Positions 23,407-31,288 of a DNA stretch of 35,213 bases are shown here, one piece after another. The notes under the pieces were generated by a model that was not told where the DNA came from, made no database searches, and worked only from the letters and a program-made list of their open reading frames with translations. Each line of letters begins with the position of its first letter. The stretch's first letter is position 1. Origin of the DNA: Actinomycetes bacterium (GTDB lineage Bacteria; Actinomycetota; Actinomycetes; Propionibacteriales; Propionibacteriaceae); the NCBI GenBank assembly GCA_023442485.1, contig JAEZZG010000064.1, positions 1 to 35,213 on the forward strand. The letters are read 5' to 3'. The translations under genes and the position numbers were made by a program.

Positions 23407-25152
23407 TTAGCGCTCGTAAAGCCTGCCGATAACCGAGGTGATGAAGGCGTCTAGGCTTTGGGAGAGGTCTGAGAGGTTCCACTCTGCACTGCCCCGGTAC
23501 CAGCTCAGATCGTCCGGATCTGGCACACCTGGATCGTCGTCAGCGTCGGCGAAAGCATCCGACCAACGACGGCGATGACCGAGCACGGTTGCGTATGGCA
23601 GCACCGACGACAACACCTCATACTCGGCTCCGTGCGGGAGCTGATTGGTGGGTTGGGTGGCGAGCTGATTCGACAGCAACGATAGACCGGCGAGGAGGTC
23701 GGAGCCTGCGCGCGTGCGCCGAGGCATTGATTGGGAAATCCACAAGAACCCGATCGAGATGGCGATTAGCACCATACCCAGCAAACCGAAGGTGGTGAAG
23801 AAAACCAGCAGCGAGAAGGTCAGCAAGGAGGTCAACAGGAGTGACCATCCAAGCACCCGCCAGAAGTTTCGGACCTGGTCGGGCCGGGAATGGAACCATC
23901 CGTTGGCCATGCACTCGTCATAAATCTTCGATTGGATAGCCGGAATGGATTGGTTGACAGCCATGTCGAGCTGCGAGACACGGACTTGCTTGCCGGAGTA
24001 GGGGGCGATCGTGTCTAACAGAATCTGCTCGTAGTCTTTCAGCGGCTCGTCGCAGTCGTTGCGCTCGAAAGCCCAGTCCATCGTCGCGCGTGAACTGCCC
24101 GACGGCACCTCGACGATGGTGAGGTGGCCGCGCACAGCCAGGTGCAAGATGGTTGCAACAACGTCAATAGGGTCAACGCGTTCATCTGCGACCGTCCCCA
24201 CCTCGCCGGGGTGGATGTCGGCCAACAGCCGAAACTCGGATTGGTCTTGACCGACGGGGGCGAATGCGGCGATGACGGCGGGACGGCCGGTGCCTACTTC
24301 GTCACGGGCACCGCGACGCTGGAACATGCCGACGGTGCAGATACCGAAGGCCGCCACCGCGACCGCGATCCACAGCGGGAAACCGGAGAAGGTAAAGGCC
24401 CGGTCGAGGGTCCAGTGTTCTTGAAGGATTTGGTTGACGGCCACACTCGAGGTGGGGAAGCGCATCGAAAGTACAACAGAATCGCCTGCACCCAAGGAGA
24501 TTTGGGTGAAGGAAGGGTCGATGCTCTCAAAAGTACCGGCTTGCCAGGCGTTGCAGGCCAACAGGTTTCCGGGGACTCCGGCTTGGCAATCGAAGGCGAG
24601 CGGGGCTGACGGGGTGGAGATTCTGCCGTCAACCTGGGAGATGGGGAAAGACAGACCTTGGAGGATGGGCCACTTGACCTGGGTGTGTCTTTCAGAGGTG
24701 ACTCGCTCGACGGCATTGGCCGCACCCACCACGGAGTAGGTGATTTCGATCGGCTCCTTCGTCTGCGAAGTCGCCAGCGCAATCGTGACGTGGGTGGAAG
24801 TGGTGCTGACGTCCGGGTTCATCGGCTGGCCGCCGATGCTGGCTTTGACGTCGGAGATTTCGTAGCGGTAGTTGGTGTTGTCCAATCCGACCGCGTCAAC
24901 GGAGGTGGCGATATCTTCACTGATCTTAGCCGGGGCACCGTCTTTGAAAGTGAAACGCTGGGTAATATCGAGACGCCCTGACGGGTCGACCTTGGCGATG
25001 ATCTCCGCCTCAGCGGGTTGGTCGCCTGCAGCCCAGGATTGACTTGTCTGGAATCCACCGACGATCGCCGCGCACATCACCACGACAGCCGCGACCAGTC
25101 TCGCCACCTGGAGACGTCGCCGTCGAACCGTGCGGTCTTCTCCAAACGCCAT
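23407..25152 (-). CDS. DUF2207-like membrane protein
   Basis: From the ATG at 25152 (AAAGGA six bases upstream) the protein has 581 residues. A basic N-terminus and one hydrophobic segment (about 16-36) act as signal or anchor. The extracytoplasmic domain that follows (about 45-265), with DPSGRLDITQRFTF and WPILQGLSFPISQVDGRIS, matches the plan of DUF2207 proteins. A membrane helix comes at about 273-292, then a cytoplasmic part, two further helices (about 435-480), and an acidic C-terminal region. The function of the family is not established. It is divergent from the zinc peptidase gene, the two starts being about 120 bp apart. Confidence 0.75.
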   Translation of the reverse strand: MAFGEDRTVRRRRLQVARLVAAVVVMCAAIVGGFQTSQSWAAGDQPAEAEIIAKVDPSGRLDITQRFTFKDGAPAKISEDIATSVDAVGLDNTNYRYEISDVKASIGGQPMNPDVSTTSTHVTIALATSQTKEPIEITYSVVGAANAVERVTSERHTQVKWPILQGLSFPISQVDGRISTPSAPLAFDCQAGVPGNLLACNAWQAGTFESIDPSFTQISLGAGDSVVLSMRFPTSSVAVNQILQEHWTLDRAFTFSGFPLWIAVAVAAFGICTVGMFQRRGARDEVGTGRPAVIAAFAPVGQDQSEFRLLADIHPGEVGTVADERVDPIDVVATILHLAVRGHLTIVEVPSGSSRATMDWAFERNDCDEPLKDYEQILLDTIAPYSGKQVRVSQLDMAVNQSIPAIQSKIYDECMANGWFHSRPDQVRNFWRVLGWSLLLTSLLTFSLLVFFTTFGLLGMVLIAISIGFLWISQSMPRRTRAGSDLLAGLSLLSNQLATQPTNQLPHGAEYEVLSSVLPYATVLGHRRRWSDAFADADDDPGVPDPDDLSWYRGSAEWNLSDLSQSLDAFITSVIGRLYER

Positions 25153-25259
25153 CGACGCTGTCCTTTCGGTCCCAGACGTGGGCCCATCACCCACACCATT
25201 TCCAGTGCAAGCCTAAGACATTTCCCTTTTCTCGTCACCACCGTCATCAACAAGGTGGC

Positions 25260-25275
25260 TAAGCTAGGTCCCGTG
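25260..25275 (+). promoter_or_regulatory. Probable leaderless promoter of the zinc metallopeptidase gene
   Basis: TAAGCT at 25260-25265 is followed by seven bases and then the GTG at 25273. A transcript starting seven bases after a -10 box would begin at this GTG. No Shine-Dalgarno sequence is visible. Confidence 0.45.
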
Positions 25276-26571
25276 ACGGATGGAAACTTCACCCAATCCC
25301 CTGACCCGCGCCAAGCGACGGACCCGTTCTCCCAACCCCGGCGTCGGGCGCCGCTTTTCTCGCCGAGTCAGCAGTGGGGCACCCAGCAGATGTTCGAGAG
25401 GTTCGGCTCAGACACCCCACCTCCCGGCTGGAACCGCCCCAACCGAGGCCAAGGCCGAAACGGGTTTTCCCGGCCCGACATGAGGGCGATGTCGCACTAC
25501 TCTCAGCGCTACTCATCCCACTTTGATCCGTATCAGCAGGTCCGCCCCTCAAAGAAGAAACATTCCTTCTTATCCTTGCTGGTGACGGTGATCGCCTTCA
25601 TCGTCTTTGCCTCGATCTACGGCCTGTTCCAAGACCTCACCCAGACCTTCTTCTCCCCTGACCGCCGCCCCTACCCTGACATCCCGTACAGCCAAGACCA
25701 GCCTAACCAGGAAGCCCCAGATCACACCGTCCCTGGCCCCACGACTGATCCCAACCCGGGCGGGACGGTTTCGACTTGGCAAAGCGAGGACTACATAGGC
25801 CCCGGCTACACCGATAACCCTTCTGAGATTCCCTTCCCTCGGTCAGCAGGTGAGGCCGAGACTTGGGCGGGGTCAAATGTTTTCTACCAGGCCGTAATGA
25901 AGGCCCCGATCCGTTGCGAGATCGAACTCCCCAAAGGTGATATCACCAGGTCAACCCGTCAGATGGATCGCTATCTCAATGATCTGACTGGGTGCCTGGT
26001 GAAGGCGTGGGGGCCGGTGCTTGAATCCACTGGGTACTCGATTGTTCGTCCTCGGGTGATCGTGTTTTCTGGATCTGAGGTGCAGTCGCCGTGTGGCCGC
26101 CTCGAAGAGATGAACGCCTATTACTGCGCCGCCGACCAGAACATCTATTACTCCATGTCACTGCCGAGGATTTTCCCGCAAGGACAATTCGGCACCCTCA
26201 CCATTCCCGAGCAGATCCTTGCCCACGAATTTGGTCACTCCGTCCAAGGTAGAACGGGTCTGTTCGGCGCGTTCATCTACCTAGAAAATAGCGAACCGAA
26301 CCCGACTCGCCGGTTGGAGACTTCTCGGCGTCTCGAACTTCAAGCAGACTGTTTCGCAGGGATGTTCACCCAGGCGGTGCGCGCAAGTTTTGGCCTGACT
26401 AGCAAAGATATTGAGGAACGGACTCGAATGTTTGCCAGTCTCGGGGACGGCGCTACCGGAGGCGACCACGGGATTCCGCAGAGCCGCAGCGCCTGGTATC
26501 TCAACGGGGTCAATAGCACCTCGGCGCAGATGTGTAATACCTTCACCGCGCCTAGTCAGCGCGTCCCCTAA
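25273..26571 (+). CDS. YpfJ-like zinc metallopeptidase, membrane-anchored
   Basis: The 432-residue protein has a Pro/Arg/Gln-rich cytoplasmic N-terminus (about 1-95), one membrane helix (SFLSLLVTVIAFIVFASIYG, about 98-118), a Pro/Asp-rich linker and a C-terminal peptidase domain. AHEFGHSVQG with His318, Glu319 and His322 is the HExxH zinc motif, and LELQADCFAGMF downstream is the conserved partner segment of the neutral zinc metallopeptidase (YpfJ) family. CGRLEEMNAYYCAADQNIYY is also typical. The active domain should lie outside the membrane. The GTG at 25273 was chosen because of the promoter position. Substrates are unknown. Confidence 0.85.
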   Translation: MTDGNFTQSPDPRQATDPFSQPRRRAPLFSPSQQWGTQQMFERFGSDTPPPGWNRPNRGQGRNGFSRPDMRAMSHYSQRYSSHFDPYQQVRPSKKKHSFLSLLVTVIAFIVFASIYGLFQDLTQTFFSPDRRPYPDIPYSQDQPNQEAPDHTVPGPTTDPNPGGTVSTWQSEDYIGPGYTDNPSEIPFPRSAGEAETWAGSNVFYQAVMKAPIRCEIELPKGDITRSTRQMDRYLNDLTGCLVKAWGPVLESTGYSIVRPRVIVFSGSEVQSPCGRLEEMNAYYCAADQNIYYSMSLPRIFPQGQFGTLTIPEQILAHEFGHSVQGRTGLFGAFIYLENSEPNPTRRLETSRRLELQADCFAGMFTQAVRASFGLTSKDIEERTRMFASLGDGATGGDHGIPQSRSAWYLNGVNSTSAQMCNTFTAPSQRVP

Positions 26572-26611
26572 GTAGCTCTCCAAAGCTAAAGACGCAAGGA
26601 CCGAAGCGGGG

Positions 26612-27103
26612 CTAGTCGACGCGGTAGATCAGCGCTGTCGCGATCGCGCCGACGCCATTGCCCTCCCCCAGCTCGCCGAGCAGGCCGTCGGTGGTCGTCG
26701 CGGTGACCGAAACCGGCGCTGACAAAAATCCGCTGAGCAGATTCTGTGCTTCTTGACGACGTGGAGACAGCTTCGGGTAACGCCCGATCACCTGGACGCA
26801 GGCGTTAGCGACCCGGTATCCGGCCTCGGCGAGAAGATCGCGCACCTCGGTAAGGAAAACGGTGGAGGCTGCCCCGGCATATTGAGGGTCTGAGGTGCCG
26901 AAGTTGGAGCCGATATCGCCTAGGCCTGCCGCAGAAAGGAGGGCGTCGCAGAGGGCGTGGATCGCGGCGTCACCGTCGGAATGGCCGACAGCACCGACCG
27001 GGCAGTCAGGGAAGGATAGGCCTGCCATCTGCATCGGCACACCGGCGGCGAGGCGGTGAAAATCACTGCCCACCCCACTACGAAAGCAACAATCAGCGGT
27101 CAT
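26612..27103 (-). CDS. ispF: 2-C-methyl-D-erythritol 2,4-cyclodiphosphate synthase
   Basis: IspF forms the cyclic diphosphate in the MEP pathway to isoprenoids. It has 163 residues, the usual length. Metal-site residues are in GSDFHRL (Asp13, His15) and in GHSDGDAAIHALCDALL. DIGSNFGTSDPQYAG is the conserved substrate loop, and ATTTDGLLGELGEGNGVGAIA closes the active site. It follows ispD with an ATGA overlap, so the two are translationally coupled. It is the last gene of the carD-ispD-ispF run and converges with the zinc peptidase gene 40 bp away. Confidence 0.96.
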   Translation of the reverse strand: MTADCCFRSGVGSDFHRLAAGVPMQMAGLSFPDCPVGAVGHSDGDAAIHALCDALLSAAGLGDIGSNFGTSDPQYAGAASTVFLTEVRDLLAEAGYRVANACVQVIGRYPKLSPRRQEAQNLLSGFLSAPVSVTATTTDGLLGELGEGNGVGAIATALIYRVD

Positions 27104-27840
27104 AGCCCCAGGTCTTTCATCTCGGGGTGTTGACGGATCAGGCTCTGGGCAATGTCGAGATCAGATCGGCGGGTAATCTTCATCGCCAAGTCAGAGCCCT
27201 CCACCAAGGTGACCGGGTACCCGCAGTGTTCACAGCACGAGACATCGTCAGTCACCGCCACCGTGCCCCGGCAAGACAGATGGGAGTCGATGATGGCCTT
27301 GGCTTTGAAACCTTGCGGGGTCTGGATGGCTCTCAGGATGTCGCGATCGACGATCTGATTGGACCCGTCAGGGTTGACCATGCGGATCGAGTCGGCAACG
27401 TTGATGACGGGAGTAACGGCGGCGGCACCGTCACGGACGGCGTCGATGACTCGCCGGATCATTGATGCCGGCGCCAGCGGGCGAACGGCGTCATGGATCA
27501 AGATGACGTCGTCGTCGGAGAGATCGACTCTTGTTTGGAGGTCGAGGAGGCCGCAGAGCACGGATTCTTGGCGCGTGTTTCCGCCAGGGACGAGGGAGAC
27601 CGGCACGTCAATGTCGGCGAGGAGCTCGGATACTTCGTCACGAATCTCTTCTTTGATGACGACGGTAACCTGCTGGCACCCGGCGGCGACGAGTGATTTC
27701 ACCGATAACGAGATCAGTGACTGCCCGCAGATGGTGTGGACCTGTTTGGGAATCTTGCTGCCAAACCGGGAACCAATGCCGGCAGCGACCACGACGGCGA
27801 TCACCGTCGCAGGGTTGGGAGAGGTTGAGGCTTCGTCCAT
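27100..27840 (-). CDS. ispD: 2-C-methyl-D-erythritol 4-phosphate cytidylyltransferase
   Basis: IspD couples CTP to methylerythritol phosphate. The 246-residue protein carries the nucleotide-binding signature VVVAAGIGSRFGSKIPKQ near the N-terminus, the IHDAVRPL metal and substrate motif, and the AIQTPQGFK and VTDDVS segments. It begins 8 bp after the carD stop, and its own stop overlaps the ispF start. The carD-ispD-ispF order is common in actinobacteria and links this MEP step to the same transcript as the RNA polymerase regulator. Confidence 0.96.
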   Translation of the reverse strand: MDEASTSPNPATVIAVVVAAGIGSRFGSKIPKQVHTICGQSLISLSVKSLVAAGCQQVTVVIKEEIRDEVSELLADIDVPVSLVPGGNTRQESVLCGLLDLQTRVDLSDDDVILIHDAVRPLAPASMIRRVIDAVRDGAAAVTPVINVADSIRMVNPDGSNQIVDRDILRAIQTPQGFKAKAIIDSHLSCRGTVAVTDDVSCCEHCGYPVTLVEGSDLAMKITRRSDLDIAQSLIRQHPEMKDLGL

Positions 27841-27848
27841 GGAAAAGG

Positions 27849-28334
27849 TTAGGACGCAAGGACCTCTTCAAGCATTTCTTCGGCGCGCTCTTCGCTGACA
27901 TCCTCAGCCAGTGCCAACTCCGAGACCAGGATCTGGCGGGCCTTCGCCAACATCCGCTTCTCGCCGGCAGACAGGCCGCGATCACGTTCGCGACGCCACA
28001 GATCACGCACCACCTCGGCAACCTTCAACACGTTACCAGAGTGGAGTTTTTCAACATTGGCCTTGTAGCGACGCGACCAGTTAGACGGCTCTTCAACGTC
28101 GGGATCGCGAAGAATGGAAAATACCTTCTCTAGCCCCTCTTCGTCGACGACGTTGCGAACACCGACGAGGTCGAGGTTACAGGCCGGGACGAGGACGACG
28201 AGATCAGTCTGCCCGAGGACGCGAAGCACCAAGTAGTCTTTGTCTTCGCCCTTGATTTTCCTGGTTTCGATGTCTTCAACCACAGCGACGCCGTGATTCG
28301 GATAGACAACGGTTTCACCGACTTTGAAATTCAT
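27849..28334 (-). CDS. carD: CarD-family RNA polymerase-binding transcription regulator
   Basis: CarD binds the RNA polymerase beta subunit and stabilises open complexes, mainly at rRNA and housekeeping promoters. The 161-residue protein begins MNFKVGETVVYPNHGVAVVEDI, the Tudor-like RNAP-interaction domain. The C-terminal helical DNA-binding part contains NWSRRYKANVEKL with Trp86, matching the tryptophan that wedges into the upstream edge of the bubble, and LWRRERDRGLSAGEKRML. The ATG at 28334 is preceded by AAGGGGAA; an upstream in-frame start at 28361 is less likely. Confidence 0.95.
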   Translation of the reverse strand: MNFKVGETVVYPNHGVAVVEDIETRKIKGEDKDYLVLRVLGQTDLVVLVPACNLDLVGVRNVVDEEGLEKVFSILRDPDVEEPSNWSRRYKANVEKLHSGNVLKVAEVVRDLWRRERDRGLSAGEKRMLAKARQILVSELALAEDVSEERAEEMLEEVLAS

Positions 28335-28364
28335 TAAGCATTCCCCTTCGACTGACTCCAATCA

Positions 28365-28370
28365 AGTCTA
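28365..28370 (-). promoter_or_regulatory. -10 box candidate for carD
   Basis: TAGACT on the minus strand lies about 30 bases before the carD ATG, the same hexamer as seen before cysS and before the trp leader. A -35 box is not clear. The rest of the gap up to gpmA holds the hairpin described separately. Confidence 0.35.
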
Positions 28371-28478
28371 CCATGCCCGCGTCGGAAGAAACCTCCCAGA
28401 TTTTCAGTTGAGTTTGGGGTTGACCACGAGGTGAGGCGGCCGAGACCTTGTCGGAGGGGTGTTTGCGGCTAAGAAGCG

Positions 28479-28512
28479 TTGAGACCCCGCGCCTAGAGCC
28501 GCGGGGTCTCAA
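28479..28512 (-). terminator. Hairpin after gpmA
   Basis: A perfect 13-bp stem (TTGAGACCCCGCG 28479-28491, CGCGGGGTCTCAA 28500-28512) with an 8-base loop lies 56 bp after the gpmA stop. The stem is strong but no long T-run follows on either strand, so it may act as a weak terminator or as a 3' stabiliser. Confidence 0.6.
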
Positions 28513-28567
28513 TCGAGCAGCACCGGCACTTGCCGGCCTAGGTCTTCCTCACCTGGGCTTCGGCCCT

Positions 28568-29308
28568 TTACTTGCCTTGATTGGCAACCGCAGCAGCACC
28601 AGCGGCGGCGGCTTCGGGGTCGAGGTAACGCGATGACACCGGTTTGAGGTCTTCGTCAAGCTCGTAGAGCAGCGGGATACCGGTAGGGATGTTCAGCTCC
28701 GAGATTTCGTCGTCAGAGATGCTATCGAGATGCTTGACCAGGGCACGCAAGGAATTGCCGTGGGCAGACACCAGGACGGTCTTGCCAGCCTTCAGGTCCG
28801 GAACGATCTGGTCGTACCAGTACGGCAACATGCGGGCGACGACGTCTTTGAGACATTCGTTGAGCGGACGAATCTCAGTCGGCAGGTTCGCGTAACGCGC
28901 ATCGTTGTACTGCGACCACTCGGAATCCTTGTCGATCGGCGGCGGCGGGACATCGTAGGAGCGGCGCCACTGCATGAAAAGCTCATCGCCGAACTCGTCA
29001 CGAATCTCGGCCTTGTTCATGCCCTGGAGTTTGCCGTAGTGACGCTCGTTGAGTCGCCAAGAGCGCTTCACCTCGATCCAGTGACGGTCACAGGCGTCGA
29101 GAGCCAGATAGGCTGTGTGGATGGCTCGACGCTGCAAGGAGGTGTGCACCACGTCAGGAAGCAGGCCTTCTTCTTTCAACAGTTCGCCACCGCGGGAGGC
29201 TTCACCCTCGCCCTTTTCGGTCAGGTCAACGTCAACCCAGCCGGTGAACAGGTTCTTGGAGTTCCACTCGCTCTCGCCGTGACGGATCAAAATCAGCTTT
29301 GCAGTCAT
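28568..29308 (-). CDS. gpmA: 2,3-bisphosphoglycerate-dependent phosphoglycerate mutase
   Basis: GpmA interconverts 3- and 2-phosphoglycerate in glycolysis and gluconeogenesis. The 246-residue protein is of normal length. LILIRHGESEWN near the N-terminus carries the phosphorylated His10. RLNERHYGKLQGMNK holds the general-acid glutamate, and LVSAHGNSLRALVKHL the second catalytic histidine. The tail ends in an alanine-rich stretch. It is divergent from the dehydrogenase gene; AGGAT lies before the ATG. Confidence 0.96.
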   Translation of the reverse strand: MTAKLILIRHGESEWNSKNLFTGWVDVDLTEKGEGEASRGGELLKEEGLLPDVVHTSLQRRAIHTAYLALDACDRHWIEVKRSWRLNERHYGKLQGMNKAEIRDEFGDELFMQWRRSYDVPPPPIDKDSEWSQYNDARYANLPTEIRPLNECLKDVVARMLPYWYDQIVPDLKAGKTVLVSAHGNSLRALVKHLDSISDDEISELNIPTGIPLLYELDEDLKPVSSRYLDPEAAAAGAAAVANQGK

Positions 29309-29494
29309 GGGGTAATCCTATCCGGACGCGACGTTGAACTCATCGACACTGGAAGAATAGGCAGCGGGAGTGACTACTTCCGCGCCTGGTGAAACCGGCT
29401 TACATTCTCACCTCAGCGCATCCGCCTCGAGATGCCCGCCTCGCTCATGCTGCCCTCAGTGCTAACCTCGAAGTATTAGACGAAGGAGTTAGCG

Positions 29495-30226
29495 ATGAAA
29501 TTTGCCCTAGTCACTGGAGCGTCCTCAGGAATCGGAGAGGCGACCGCCCGCGCCCTCGCAGCGTCCGGATACACCGTCTACTGCGCAGCTCGACGCAAGG
29601 ATCGCATTGAAAAGCTGGCCGCCGAGATTGACGGGATCGCCGTCGTTTGTGACGTCACTAGCCCCGACTCTGTTGCCCGAATGGCTGAACGGATCGGTGA
29701 TCATCTCGACGTCCTGGTCAACAATGCTGGTGGTGCGCTGGGGCAAGACCCCGTCGAAGAAGCAGATTTCGACGAATGGGGAACCATGTTCTACACCAAT
29801 GTCATCGGGGCTGGACGAGTCACCCAGGCACTATTGGGGGCACTAGAGCGCAGCCACGGGACGATCGTGTTCATCACGTCCACGGCTGCCGAGGCTCCTT
29901 ATGAAGGCGGATCGGCCTACTGCGGGGCCAAGGCTGCCGAACGCTCGGTTGCAGGAGCGTTGCGTTTGGAACTGTGTGGACGGCCAGTGCGGGTGTGTGA
30001 AATCTCACCTGGAATGGTTCATACACCAGAGTTTTCGTTGGTCAGGTTCCGCGGGGATCAGGCCAAGGCCGACCAGGTCTATGACGGTGTCGACCATCCG
30101 CTGGTGGCCGAGGATATCGCCGAATGTGTGCGGTGGGTGGTTGATCTTCCTGCCCACGTCAATATCGACCGGATGGTGGTGCGTCCACGCGCTCAAGCCG
30201 CCAACCATAAGGTCGCTCGCGGATGA
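29495..30226 (+). CDS. Short-chain dehydrogenase/reductase (SDR)
   Basis: The 243-residue NAD(P)-dependent oxidoreductase is of the classical SDR type. The cofactor-binding motif is TGASSGIG at 7-14 and the structural motif NNAG at 76-79. The catalytic set is a serine around 129, Tyr142 and Lys146 (YCGAK). CAARRKDR after strand 2 suggests NADP preference, because basic residues follow that strand. It resembles the YdfG/serine dehydrogenase group, but the substrate cannot be fixed from sequence. AAGGAG lies in good position before the ATG and TATTAG, about 20 bp upstream, may be its -10 box. Confidence 0.88.
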   Translation: MKFALVTGASSGIGEATARALAASGYTVYCAARRKDRIEKLAAEIDGIAVVCDVTSPDSVARMAERIGDHLDVLVNNAGGALGQDPVEEADFDEWGTMFYTNVIGAGRVTQALLGALERSHGTIVFITSTAAEAPYEGGSAYCGAKAAERSVAGALRLELCGRPVRVCEISPGMVHTPEFSLVRFRGDQAKADQVYDGVDHPLVAEDIAECVRWVVDLPAHVNIDRMVVRPRAQAANHKVARG

Positions 30227-30300
30227 GCACTAACCCCTGTGGTGGAAAAGAATAAGTGTGACGGGTGAATCGGACTCGTCTATGGGCAAATCCGTCCGGT

Positions 30301-30342
30301 GTTTAAAGCCTTGCGACGGCCCCCGAAGGGACCGCCACAAGG
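30301..30342 (-). terminator. Terminator of the transcarboxylase operon
   Basis: On the minus strand a fully paired 15-bp stem (30342-30328 with 30323-30309, a few G-U pairs) is capped by the very stable C(UUCG)G tetraloop and followed by CTTTAAAC. A second imperfect hairpin (around 30350-30377) lies between it and the stop of the biotin carrier gene. Confidence 0.85.
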
Positions 30343-30392
30343 AATCTATCGGGCTATCTGTGGTTCACCCACAGCCCTGACGTGTGATGCAG

Positions 30393-31028
30393 CTAGGCAA
30401 TCTCGATGAGAGCCTGACCAGCCTGGACAGCGTCACCGACGTTGACCAGAACCGAGCCCACCGTACCGGCGACCTCAGCCTTGATTTCAGTTTCCATCTT
30501 CATTGCTTCGAGGACGACAACAACCTGTCCGACCTCGACCTTGTCACCAGGGGCAACCTCGATCTTGAACACCGAACCAGCTAGCGGAGCCGGAACCGGG
30601 GTTCCTTGACCCGTCGGGGCAACTGGACCGCTTGGCTTAGCTGCCGAGTCACCAGAGGCAGCCGGTGCGCCGAGGCTGACCAGGCCCTGACCAGCCTGGA
30701 CCGCGTCTCCCACCTTCACGAAGATTCCAGTCACCTTGCCGTCAGCAGGCGCGGTGATCTCGGTTTCCATCTTCATTGCTTCGAGGATGACGATCACCTC
30801 GCCAGCCTTCACGTCCTGGCCTTCTTCGACCAAGATCTTGAACACCGAACCAGCCAGCGGAGCCGGAACCGCGTCGCCGGAGGCGGCTGCTACGGGAGCC
30901 CCGCCACCCACGGCGGGAGCTGCAGCGGAACCACCAACAACGATATTCCCGAGGGTGGGGCGGATTTCCTCCTGCTCCTCAACTTCGATGTCGTAGGCCG
31001 TCCCATTGACGGTCACTTTGAGTTTCAT
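30393..31028 (-). CDS. Biotin carrier subunit of methylmalonyl-CoA carboxyltransferase, with two biotinyl domains
   Basis: This is the counterpart of the transcarboxylase 1.3S subunit, the swinging arm that moves CO2 between the 12S and 5S subunits. The N-terminus MKLKVTVNGTAYDIEVEE and the Ala/Gly/Pro linker are typical. Unlike the classical single-domain subunit of about 123 residues, this one has 211 residues and two complete biotinyl domains, 54-120 and 145-211. Both contain VPAPLAGSVFKI, LEAMKMETEI and VGDAVQAGQ, with biotin lysines at Lys86 and Lys177. By hand count about 42 of 67 positions are identical. The domains are joined by a flexible Ala/Pro/Ser linker (121-144). It ends the operon and follows the 78-residue gene by 13 bp. 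Confidence 0.93.
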   Translation of the reverse strand: MKLKVTVNGTAYDIEVEEQEEIRPTLGNIVVGGSAAAPAVGGGAPVAAASGDAVPAPLAGSVFKILVEEGQDVKAGEVIVILEAMKMETEITAPADGKVTGIFVKVGDAVQAGQGLVSLGAPAASGDSAAKPSGPVAPTGQGTPVPAPLAGSVFKIEVAPGDKVEVGQVVVVLEAMKMETEIKAEVAGTVGSVLVNVGDAVQAGQALIEIA

Positions 31029-31041
31029 GTTCTTCCTTCCG

Positions 31042-31278
31042 CTACCGCTCGATCACGGGCTGATGGTTATGCAGGTCACGCCGAGCAGCGTCTGCCCAAG
31101 CCCGACCAGAGTTCAACCGAACCTGGCGAATCTTGGCCTTGCACCCCATATATCCGGCCACAGCCGCCGCGATCGCGACGATGTGGTCTTCGGGGATTTC
31201 ACGCAGCTCCGCCTGAGCCTCAAGTTGGGCGATGCGCTTCGTCAGCGCCTCAATCGTTGCTTGCAGGTCTTCAGACAT
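31042..31278 (-). CDS. Small protein between 12S and biotin carrier genes, possible accessory subunit
   Basis: A 78-residue protein with AGGAGG in good position before its ATG, 10 bp after the 12S stop and 13 bp before the biotin carrier start, so it is clearly part of the operon. The N-terminus (DLQATIEALTKRIAQLEAQA) should form a short coiled coil. The C-terminal part, HIVAIAAAVAGYMGCKAKIR then RAWADAARRDLHNHQ, resembles the small proteins found beside methylmalonyl-CoA decarboxylase and acyl-CoA carboxylase genes in anaerobes, with the pattern AAAVAxYxG...IRxVR...W...GR...H. It may help assemble the complex. The role is inferred from position only. Confidence 0.8.
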   Translation of the reverse strand: MSEDLQATIEALTKRIAQLEAQAELREIPEDHIVAIAAAVAGYMGCKAKIRQVRLNSGRAWADAARRDLHNHQPVIER

Positions 31279-31288
31279 CGTGAACCTC

